From Lachnospiraceae bacterium MC2017 (GTDB lineage Bacteria; Bacillota; Clostridia; Lachnospirales; Lachnospiraceae), in NCBI GenBank assembly GCA_000701625.1, contig JNJK01000005.1:124001-188000 (forward strand): a stretch of DNA of 64,000 bases, written 5' to 3'. Positions 19,055 through 26,089 of the stretch are shown in pieces. The translations under genes were made by a program, and so were the position numbers. Position 1 is the first letter of the stretch. Each line of letters opens with the position of its first letter. The notes under the pieces were generated by a model. That model did no database searches, had not been told where the DNA came from, and saw only the letters and a list, made by a program, of their open reading frames with translations.

Positions 19055-19393
19055 TTAGTGCTCCATTAGAAATAAAATCAGATTAACTAAAAGCAGAAAG
19101 CAGGCAGCGCCCTCAACGAGAAATATGACCGCTTTCAGGCGCTCTGCAAAAAGGATTCTCTGTCTTGAATGCCAGATCCTGTCATCCAGTTCCTTCTTAA
19201 GATCGAGAGTCTCTCCGCTTTCAAGCCTTTTGAGTCCCTCCATCAGAAGATAACGAATTTCCAGTTCATCTCCACATTCACTGCAGGTAGAGATATGATT
19301 CAGAAGAAGTTCCGTCTCCTCGATATTAAGTTTATTCTCCAGATAAGGCTGCAAAAGATCCTCTACATCCTTACAAGACGCCCTGTTCTCCAT
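19055..19393 (-). CDS. Zinc-finger (zf-HC2 type) membrane protein, anti-sigma-like
   Basis: A 112-residue protein with an N-terminal anti-sigma-type zinc finger: CKDVEDLLQPYLENKL, then LLNHISTCSECGDEL, giving the HxxxCxxC signature. One membrane segment lies near the C-terminus (AVIFLVEGAACFLLLVNLILFLM), leaving almost no extracellular part. Such proteins usually sequester an ECF sigma factor, but no sigma gene is adjacent. It ends immediately before the polA start codon, so it is co-transcribed with polA. Confidence 0.7.
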   Translation of the reverse strand: MENRASCKDVEDLLQPYLENKLNIEETELLLNHISTCSECGDELEIRYLLMEGLKRLESGETLDLKKELDDRIWHSRQRILFAERLKAVIFLVEGAACFLLLVNLILFLMEH

Positions 19394-19509
19394 TATCGGC
19401 AGATACTCTCCCCAGTCTCTTAGTTTTGTTTAATAATAGCATAAACACACTGATTTTAAAAGGCAGAGTACCGCCCGCACGGCTTTAGTACTCAAAAAAA
19501 TGCACATAT

Positions 19510-20016
19510 TTACAGTGCCTGCCATTTCTGTGCTATATCGACAACGATCTTTTCTGCATTCCAGCCATCTTCCGACACTGTGATGTCTGCATATTTTTCA
19601 TATAAAGGCACACGTTCCTCATAAAGGTCATGGAGTGTCTGACCATCTTTTAGCACCACTCCGCGTCCTTTTATATCACTTAAACGGCTGTCCAATTCCT
19701 TAAAAGGTACTTCCAGATACACTACTGTTCCTATTTCCTTAAAGTGCTCCATCTCCTCTTTACCGTATACAGCACTTCCACCGGTAGCAATAACAGTATT
19801 TTCTGCGTTAATTCCGGAATTTATACGGTTTTCTATATCTATGAACCCCTGAACACCTTCTTCCTCAATGATGTCCGCAAGGCGTTTTCCAGTCTGTTTC
19901 TGGATGACGATGTCTGCATCTATAAAATCCATTCCAAGGACTTTGGCAAGTATAACACCTGCTGTGCTTTTTCCAGATGCGGGCATTCCGATAAGTACGA
20001 TGTTTGATTTTTTCAT
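19510..20016 (-). CDS. aroK: Shikimate kinase
   Basis: Phosphorylates shikimate in the aromatic amino acid pathway. The 168 residues have the expected size. P-loop IGMPASGKSTAGVILAK is at 8-24, shikimate-binding DADIVIQKQTG near 34, GGSAVYGKEEM near 80 (in place of the common GGG), and an arginine-containing lid near SRLSDIKGRGVVL. It is encoded alone, divergent from the YybS-like gene. The GGSAV variant keeps the two glycines before the strand and should still be functional. Confidence 0.93.
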   Translation of the reverse strand: MKKSNIVLIGMPASGKSTAGVILAKVLGMDFIDADIVIQKQTGKRLADIIEEEGVQGFIDIENRINSGINAENTVIATGGSAVYGKEEMEHFKEIGTVVYLEVPFKELDSRLSDIKGRGVVLKDGQTLHDLYEERVPLYEKYADITVSEDGWNAEKIVVDIAQKWQAL

Positions 20017-20148
20017 AATGGCTCCTCTAAAGCTTTTTAAGACGTTTGGGTTTTATAATACAACAAACCAGAAAACGAATAAACCTTAAATTCTTAATGT
20101 ATGGTATAATCTTGAAATTAGTAATAATTTTAGTCAGTAGGTAATAAA

Positions 20149-21144
20149 ATGAACATCAAAACACAGAAAATAACATTTGGAGCAATGATCGTTGCGATAT
20201 TCGCTGTGATCTTACTCTTAAACCGCCAGACGGGTGATATGTTTGAATCACTCTTTTTCTTTTTATTTCCGATCCCGATGGTTGCATATTCTGCAAAATA
20301 CGGCCTCAAAAGCAGTTTTGCCGTTTTTATATGCACAATAATGTGCACTATGCTTTTCGGAACTATCACCACTGCATTCTACGCCATAAGCCAGGCACTT
20401 GTCGGTCTTGTCTACGGCACATGCCTCTATCACAAAAAGGATCCCGCAAAAACAATCCTTCTCATCATGTTTTTGTGCGGAATATTCAGTATAGCAAGTT
20501 TATGGGTAACATTTGTAATTTCCGGCATACCTGTCAGCCAGTCCGTTGCAGAGCTGAAGGTCATAATGAATACTTACATGGACACCATGCTAAATCAGGC
20601 AAAAGCTTCGGGGAATTATGACGATACTGCCATAGCGCAACTTACTGAGTCTTTTTCAAGACTGACATCTGACGCTATGCTTACCCGCATTGTCTTTATT
20701 TCAACTGCCGGTACCGGTATCCTTCAGGGTGTTGTCATATATATGCTGAGTTCTGTGATCCTCAGACGACTCCGCTTTCCGGTGCCAAAAGCTCAACCGC
20801 TGCAAAACTTCTATCCGCCCGAATGGACCGGTATTATTGCTCTTGCCGCCACATATATGATGCAGTTCACAATGGTAAAACCTCTTACAAACGAAATATT
20901 GAACGGTACTATAGAAACGGTCGGGATCTGCTGCTCTATGTATCTTTTAGTATTTGGTGTTATGGCTATATCAATGTTTTTAAGAAGAAAGGCACACCTG
21001 ACAAAAGGTGCTGCAATGATACTGACCGTTCTTCTTATATTTGTGTTATATGGTCTGCTTCCATTCGCCGGCTGCGCTTACATTTCTCTGGGACTTCATA
21101 AATGGCTCGACAGAGGAAATCCAACGGAATTTCCTATAAGTTAA
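20149..21144 (+). CDS. DUF2232 (YybS-like) membrane protein
   Basis: A 331-residue integral membrane protein with about eight hydrophobic segments, resembling YybS/DUF2232 proteins of Firmicutes, a family with S-component-like topology and no established substrate. It starts MNIKTQKITFGAMIVAIFAVILLLN. The hydrophilic loop between segments 4 and 5 (about 130-180, AELKVIMNTYMDTMLNQ) carries a motif common in the family, and PPEWTGIIALAATYM follows near 225. A TATAAT element at 20105-20110 lies about 40 bases before the start. A strong bidirectional terminator follows. Confidence 0.8.
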   Translation: MNIKTQKITFGAMIVAIFAVILLLNRQTGDMFESLFFFLFPIPMVAYSAKYGLKSSFAVFICTIMCTMLFGTITTAFYAISQALVGLVYGTCLYHKKDPAKTILLIMFLCGIFSIASLWVTFVISGIPVSQSVAELKVIMNTYMDTMLNQAKASGNYDDTAIAQLTESFSRLTSDAMLTRIVFISTAGTGILQGVVIYMLSSVILRRLRFPVPKAQPLQNFYPPEWTGIIALAATYMMQFTMVKPLTNEILNGTIETVGICCSMYLLVFGVMAISMFLRRKAHLTKGAAMILTVLLIFVLYGLLPFAGCAYISLGLHKWLDRGNPTEFPIS

Positions 21145-21150
21145 AAAACA

Positions 21151-21195
21151 AAAGGCGTTCACCGATATTTTATGTTCATCGGTGAACGCCTTTTT
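21151..21195. terminator. Bidirectional terminator
   Basis: A 16-pair stem, from AAAGGCGTTCACCGAT (21151-21166) and its exact complement (21178-21193), with an 11-base loop, flanked by A-runs on the left and T-runs on the right. It sits between the convergent YybS-like and antiterminator genes. Confidence 0.93.
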
Positions 21196-21207
21196 ACAAT
21201 TCTTTTT

Positions 21208-22035
21208 TCAGATCTCAGAACCGCCTACGCGCTCTATATGCATAGCCAGATATCCGATTTCTGCCTCCTGATATGATTTATGAAAACTCACGGACATTTC
21301 ATCACATATACTCTGCGCAATAGCGAATGTCTCCGGAAATTTTACCCTCATATAGTCATTTATATCCAGCTTGATCTTCTCTCCGGTAGTCATGCGGATA
21401 AGCATGTAACGGATGTGATTCATCAATCTGTTATAACCAAGCGAAGTCGTTTCCAGATTAACATTTGTGCGTTTCCTGATAGCTGCGATACATTCATTTA
21501 CCGCGTGCGCGATCTGCATAGCCTGTGAAACGCTCTCATCATCTATCGCCGAGTGCACATGAAGTGCCAGATAGCCGACCTCATCATCGGTAATATCGAT
21601 TTCAAAGATCTCCTTAACCACCTTTCTCGCTACCTCTGCAGTTTTATATTCCACATGGAAAAGAACCTTTATATCATCCGTCATTGGATTCCGGATCTTT
21701 TCCTCCTTCTTCATGCGGTCAACAGCGAACTGCAAATGGTCAGCGAGAGAAAAGAGAATCTTTCGGTCTACCTTTCCGAAATTCTTCTCTGCTTCTTTCA
21801 GAATCACGTCTGCAATTTCGAGACAGGCAGGGTTAACCTGTTTTACAATGGCTTCTGCTTCACCTCTCTCGGTAGTGCTCTGAAGGGAATAGACAGAACT
21901 CTCCTCACCGGCTTCCATACGCTCGGCGATCTTTCGTCCAAACCCTATTCCTTTCCCCATTATTAAATACTCTTTTGCATCCTCATCAACTGTAATCACC
22001 GCATTGTGATTAAGTACTTTTGTGATCCTGTACAT
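21208..22035 (-). CDS. BglG-family transcription antiterminator (LicT/GlcT-like)
   Basis: RNA-binding antiterminator of 275 residues controlled by PTS phosphorylation. The start is at MYRITKVLNHNAVITVDEDA behind GAGGAAAAG; the longer ORF upstream runs through a hairpin and lacks a ribosome site. Residues 1-55 are the co-antiterminator RNA-binding domain (LIMGKGIGFGRK). PRD1 (about 65-165) has LADHLQFAVDRM and LALHVHSAI, and PRD2 (170-275) has LMNHIRYMLIRM and LAMHIERV, so all four regulatory histidines are present. It is downstream of ptsG on the same strand. It probably binds the leader hairpin of ptsG (24404-24480) and so controls its own operon. Confidence 0.9.
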   Translation of the reverse strand: MYRITKVLNHNAVITVDEDAKEYLIMGKGIGFGRKIAERMEAGEESSVYSLQSTTERGEAEAIVKQVNPACLEIADVILKEAEKNFGKVDRKILFSLADHLQFAVDRMKKEEKIRNPMTDDIKVLFHVEYKTAEVARKVVKEIFEIDITDDEVGYLALHVHSAIDDESVSQAMQIAHAVNECIAAIRKRTNVNLETTSLGYNRLMNHIRYMLIRMTTGEKIKLDINDYMRVKFPETFAIAQSICDEMSVSFHKSYQEAEIGYLAMHIERVGGSEI

Positions 22036-22085
22036 CAACTTTTCCTCATATTCTCCAGTATACCCATAAATGGCTACATCGTGCG

Positions 22086-22126
22086 TCAAGGGCAAACAGG
22101 GCACCAAGTGCCTTGTTTGCCCTTGA
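22086..22126 (-). other. Long hairpin between ptsG and the antiterminator gene
   Basis: Arms of 19 bases (22086-22104 and 22108-22126, one mismatch) with a three-base loop. There is no U-run on the minus strand. It separates the ptsG stop from the regulator start and may stabilise the ptsG mRNA 3' end or reduce read-through. Confidence 0.6.
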
Positions 22127-22168
22127 GCAATAACCACATAATAGCAAGTCGAGAAAAGTTACGCAAGA

Positions 22169-24340
22169 TTATTCATAGAAATCTACTGCGAAAAGTTCCT
22201 CTCCTGCCTTGATTTCTCCGGACTTCAGGAGGCGAACTTCCTGCTTGTCCTCATCGAGCTCAGTAGCAAGGACCGGTGATACGATGGACGGAGCATTGTT
22301 CTTTAAGAACTCAAGATCAAGCTTAAGGAGCGGATCGCCCTTCTTAACCTTCTGTCCGTTCTCAACGAGTGCCTCAAATCCCTGACCGTTGAGCTTAACT
22401 GTATCGATACCGATGTGGATGAGCATATCAACACCGGAATCTGTTACGAAACCAACTGCGTGCTTTGTATCAAATACGTAAGCAACCTCTCCGTCTTCCG
22501 GAGCACGTACGATATTGTCAACCGGTGTAACTGCAGCACCGAGACCCATCATACCCTCAGCAAAAGCCTCATCAGGTGTTGTAGAAAGATCTGCAGCAAC
22601 GCCTGTTACAGGGCTGGAAATAACAACTGTCTTTACAAGCTTCTTCTCAGCCTTTGCAGACTCAGAAGACTTTTCTGCTGTCTCTTCTGCAGCAGCATTT
22701 CCCTCAAAGTATGTTGAAGGAACCTTCTCAAGATAATCCTCAAGGTTTGACTTGATAACTGTTACGTGGGGGCCGTAAATAACCTGTACACCGTTACCCT
22801 TGTGGATAACACCTGAAGCGCCTGTAGCCTTCAGCATAGCATCGTTTACTCGTGCAGAATCATTAACTGTGATACGAAGTCTTGTTGCGCAGCAGTCAAC
22901 ATCAGAGATGTTTGCCTTACCGCCAAGTCCGTTCATGATAGCTTCGCTAACAGCATCATCAGCTGAAACTTCGCCTGCAGCATCACCTGCCTGTCTCGCT
23001 CTGTAATCAGCCTTTGTGAAAAGCTTTGTCTCCACGTCATCATCCTCACGACCAGGTGTCTTGAGGTCAAGCTTCTTGATAAGGAAGCTGAAGATGAAGT
23101 AGTAAAGGAAGAAGTAAATAATACCAACCGGGATGATGAGCATCCAGCTTGTCTTTGCATTGCCCTGAAGGATACCAAACAGGAACAGATCAATGAAACC
23201 GCCGGAGAATGTAAGACCTACAGCGATATTCAGCATATGAGCGATCATGTAAGCTGCACCGGCAAGGATAACCTGTACAACGAAAAGGATCGGTGCTACG
23301 AACAGGAATGAGAACTCGATAGGCTCTGTGATACCTGTAAACATAGAAGCAAGTGCTGCAGAAAGAAGAAGTCCGCCTGCTGCCTTTCTCTTTTCAGGTC
23401 TTGCTGTACGATACATAGCAAGAGCACCACCCGGAAGACCGAAGATCATGAAAATGAACTCACCGGAGAAGTATCTTGTAGCATCAGCACTGAAGTGTGT
23501 GATGTTAGCAGAATCAGCAAGCTGTGCAAAGAAGATGTTCTGACCACCTTCTACCATCTGACCTGCAACCTCTGCTGTTCCACCAACAGCTGTCTGCCAG
23601 AAAGGCATGTAGAATACGTGGTGAAGACCGAACGGGATCAGGGATCTCTTAACGATACCGAAGATCAGTGTTCCGAAATATCCTGAACCTGTTACAAGTC
23701 CGCCGAGTGCATAGATACCATTCTGCACGCTGGGCCAAATGAAGAACATCAGGATACCCACAAATGTGTAAACGAGTGTGGAGATGATCGGTACGAATCT
23801 GGAACCGCCGAAGAATGAGATAGCAGCCGGAAGCTGGATCTTATAGAAGCGGTTGTGCAGAGCGGAAACACCGAGACCTACGATAATACCGCCGAATACA
23901 CCCATCTGAAGTGATGTGATACCGCAAACGCCTGTAACTGTTCCTGAAAGAACGCCATCAGCAACAGAGCCGTCTGCATTGATCATTCCGGAGATGGAAA
24001 GCATTGTGTTGATAGATGCGTGCATAACGAAGTATGCGATGAGAGCTGCAAGAGCTGCAACTTCCTTTTCCTTCTTAGCCATACCGATAGCACATCCTAC
24101 AGCGAAGATGAGCGGCAGGTTGCCGAAGATGGTATCACTTACGTGGCTGAAGATCAGCATAAGAGAACGCATAGCTGTTCCCTGGCCGAAAATAGCCTCA
24201 AGGTGATAAGTTGCGATGGTTGTGTCATTTGTGAATGAGCTGCCGAGTCCGAGCAGAAGACCCGCTACCGGCAGGATTGCGATAGGAAGCATGAAGCTTC
24301 TTCCTACTCGCTGAAGTACGGCAAAAATTTTGTCCTTCAT
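22169..24340 (-). CDS. ptsG: PTS glucose-family transporter, EIICBA
   Basis: A 723-residue sugar permease that takes up and phosphorylates a hexose, most likely glucose or N-acetylglucosamine. Residues 1-410 are the EIIC membrane domain (LPIAILPVAGLLLGLGSSF; GITEPIEFSFLFVAP is the conserved sugar-site loop). Residues about 455-540 are EIIB with the phospho-cysteine in DVDCCATRLRITVND. Residues 565-723 are EIIA with the phospho-histidine in MLIHIGIDTVKLNG. The start follows GGGAGGTAA. The leader carries an antiterminator hairpin, and a BglG-type gene follows. The order EIIC-EIIB-EIIA fits glucose-class systems; the exact sugar cannot be read from sequence. Confidence 0.92.
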   Translation of the reverse strand: MKDKIFAVLQRVGRSFMLPIAILPVAGLLLGLGSSFTNDTTIATYHLEAIFGQGTAMRSLMLIFSHVSDTIFGNLPLIFAVGCAIGMAKKEKEVAALAALIAYFVMHASINTMLSISGMINADGSVADGVLSGTVTGVCGITSLQMGVFGGIIVGLGVSALHNRFYKIQLPAAISFFGGSRFVPIISTLVYTFVGILMFFIWPSVQNGIYALGGLVTGSGYFGTLIFGIVKRSLIPFGLHHVFYMPFWQTAVGGTAEVAGQMVEGGQNIFFAQLADSANITHFSADATRYFSGEFIFMIFGLPGGALAMYRTARPEKRKAAGGLLLSAALASMFTGITEPIEFSFLFVAPILFVVQVILAGAAYMIAHMLNIAVGLTFSGGFIDLFLFGILQGNAKTSWMLIIPVGIIYFFLYYFIFSFLIKKLDLKTPGREDDDVETKLFTKADYRARQAGDAAGEVSADDAVSEAIMNGLGGKANISDVDCCATRLRITVNDSARVNDAMLKATGASGVIHKGNGVQVIYGPHVTVIKSNLEDYLEKVPSTYFEGNAAAEETAEKSSESAKAEKKLVKTVVISSPVTGVAADLSTTPDEAFAEGMMGLGAAVTPVDNIVRAPEDGEVAYVFDTKHAVGFVTDSGVDMLIHIGIDTVKLNGQGFEALVENGQKVKKGDPLLKLDLEFLKNNAPSIVSPVLATELDEDKQEVRLLKSGEIKAGEELFAVDFYE

Positions 24341-24403
24341 TAGAGTTACCTCCCTTTCGTGGATAATATCGGGAGTTTACATCTTTTTAGCAAGCTTAAT
24401 ATT

Positions 24404-24480
24404 AAACAAAAATAAAAAGCAGGCGTTAACGATATAAACTTATCCCATTGGTTAAGTGTTATATCAGTTAATGCCTGCTT
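24404..24480 (-). promoter_or_regulatory. ptsG leader: antiterminator (RAT-like)/terminator hairpin
   Basis: On the minus strand, AAGCAGGCATTAACTGATAT pairs with ATATCGTTAACGCCTGCTT through about 20 pairs with one mismatch and one bulge, followed by a U-rich tract (complement of 24404-24415). This is an intrinsic terminator in the ptsG leader. Its upstream arm could refold as the target of the BglG-type protein encoded after ptsG, as in glcT-ptsG of Bacillus. Confidence 0.75.
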
Positions 24481-24498
24481 AGAGTTACATACTGACGG

Positions 24499-24504
24499 AT
24501 TATA
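24499..24504 (-). promoter_or_regulatory. Likely -10 element of ptsG
   Basis: The minus strand reads TATAAT here, about 20 bases before the leader hairpin. A TTGACA at 24527-24532 (complement) is 22 bases away, too far for a standard promoter, so the -35 element is uncertain. Confidence 0.5.
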
Positions 24505-24574
24505 AATTAACATGTCATCCGACCTATGTCAACACTTTTTTCAATATTTCTTAAACGTTTTCGTTATGATAAAT

Positions 24575-25849
24575 TCAGATGTTATCCAATGCCTGCTTTA
24601 AATCGTCGATAATATCCTCAACATTTTCAATACCTACAGAGAGTCTTACCATATCCGGTCTTACTCCTCCTGCCATCAGTTCCTCATCAGTCATCTGACG
24701 GTGTGTTGAAGATGCAGGATGAAGCACGCAGGTATGTGCATCTGCTACGTGTGTAGCAATGATAGCGAGTTTCAGATGCTTCATAAACTCTTCTGCTGCG
24801 CTTCTTCCACCCTTTACGCCAAATGAAATAACACCACAGGTTCCGTTAGGCATATACTTCTGTGCACGCTCGTAATATTTATCACCCTTAAGTCCCGGAT
24901 AAGTAACGTACTCAACTCTCGGATCCGCATCCAGGAACTCTGCTACCTTCTGTGCATTTTCACAATGACGCTGCATTCTTACCGCCAGTGACTCCAGACC
25001 AAGGTTTAACATATAGCAATTCATAGGAGAAGGGATGGAGCCAAGATCTCTCATCAACTGTGCAGTTGCCTTTGTAATGTATGCCCCCTCTTTTCCAAAT
25101 TTTTCCGCATAGGTAATTCCGTGATAGGAATCATCCGGTGTGCAGAGTCCGGGGAATTTATCTGCATTTGCCATCCAGTCGAATTTACCGGAATCAATGA
25201 TCGCACCTCCTACGGTTGCATCATGACCGTCCATATATTTTGTTGTTGAATGTGTAACGATGTCTGCTCCCCATTCAAACGGTCTGCAGTTTATCGGTGT
25301 TGCGAATGTATTATCAACGATCAGCGGTACTCCATGTTCATGAGCCGCATTTGCAAAACGCTCGATATCGAATACGATAAGTGCAGGATTTGCAATGGTT
25401 TCACCGAATACTGCCTTAGTGTTTGGCTTAAAAGCTGCTTCCAACTCATCATCGCTGCAATCAGGATCTACGAATGTGAAGTCCACACCCATTCTTCTCA
25501 TGGTTACGTTAAAGAGATTGAAGGTTCCTCCATATATTGAAGTGGATACAACTACGTGGTCTCCTGCTCCTGCAAGATTAAATACTGCGTAGAAGTTTGC
25601 TGCCTGTCCGGATGAAGTGAGCATTCCGGCTGTGCCACCTTCGAGATCTGTGATCTTTTTTGCTACATGATCATTTGTAGGATTCTGAAGTCTTGTGTAG
25701 AAATATCCTTCCGCCTCAAGATCAAACAGTTTTCCCATATCTGCGCTTGTGTCGTATTTGAAGGTTGTGCTCTGAATGATCGGGATCATTCGCGGCTCTC
25801 CGTTTTTAGGCGTATATCCTGCTTCGATACATTTTGTTTCTGGTCTCAT
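24575..25849 (-). CDS. O-acetylhomoserine sulfhydrylase (MetY type)
   Basis: PLP-dependent Cys/Met metabolism enzyme of 424 residues, which probably makes homocysteine from O-acetylhomoserine and sulfide. The start is MRPETKCIEAGYTPKNGEPR behind TGGAGGAAAAA; an upstream in-frame ATG adds 15 residues without support. The PLP lysine is in VTHSTTKYMDGHD near residue 208, and other family marks are TRLQNPTNDHVAKKI, MLTSSGQAA and LIVDNTFATPINCRPFEWG. The long form with PKNGEPR fits MetY better than the shorter MetB/MetC. The gene is monocistronic and preceded by a palindrome at its promoter. Confidence 0.88.
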   Translation of the reverse strand: MRPETKCIEAGYTPKNGEPRMIPIIQSTTFKYDTSADMGKLFDLEAEGYFYTRLQNPTNDHVAKKITDLEGGTAGMLTSSGQAANFYAVFNLAGAGDHVVVSTSIYGGTFNLFNVTMRRMGVDFTFVDPDCSDDELEAAFKPNTKAVFGETIANPALIVFDIERFANAAHEHGVPLIVDNTFATPINCRPFEWGADIVTHSTTKYMDGHDATVGGAIIDSGKFDWMANADKFPGLCTPDDSYHGITYAEKFGKEGAYITKATAQLMRDLGSIPSPMNCYMLNLGLESLAVRMQRHCENAQKVAEFLDADPRVEYVTYPGLKGDKYYERAQKYMPNGTCGVISFGVKGGRSAAEEFMKHLKLAIIATHVADAHTCVLHPASSTHRQMTDEELMAGGVRPDMVRLSVGIENVEDIIDDLKQALDNI

Positions 25850-25948
25850 TTTTTCCTCCAGCAATTCTACATACTCGTGTTTTTCGGGTTTCAAAGGACA
25901 AAGAATCCGATTTTGCCGGATTTTTACTTAGAACCCTTTCATCATCAC

Positions 25949-25971
25949 ATCATACCACTTTAACGCGTTAA
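25949..25971 (-). promoter_or_regulatory. metY promoter with 12-base palindrome
   Basis: On the minus strand a TATGAT -10 candidate (25949-25954) is preceded by the perfect palindrome TTAACGCGTTAA (25960-25971), which falls where the spacer and -35 would be. No good -35 hexamer is visible, which would fit an activator- or repressor-controlled promoter. Confidence 0.45.
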
Positions 25972-26045
25972 TTTTCCACATTTCCTGTAGGAAATTATGA
26001 AAAATATTTTTAACTTATTAATAATCCGTATAAAATAACTATAGT

Positions 26046-26080
26046 AAAAGAGACCGTCACCCCCACGGATGACGATCTCT
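26046..26080 (-). terminator. Terminator of the TRAP operon
   Basis: A 13-pair stem on the minus strand (GAGATCGTCATCC with GGGTGACGGTCTC, two G-U pairs), loop GTGG, followed by TTTT. It lies just after the fused TRAP gene. Confidence 0.85.
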
Positions 26081-26089
26081 TGTGCTTTT

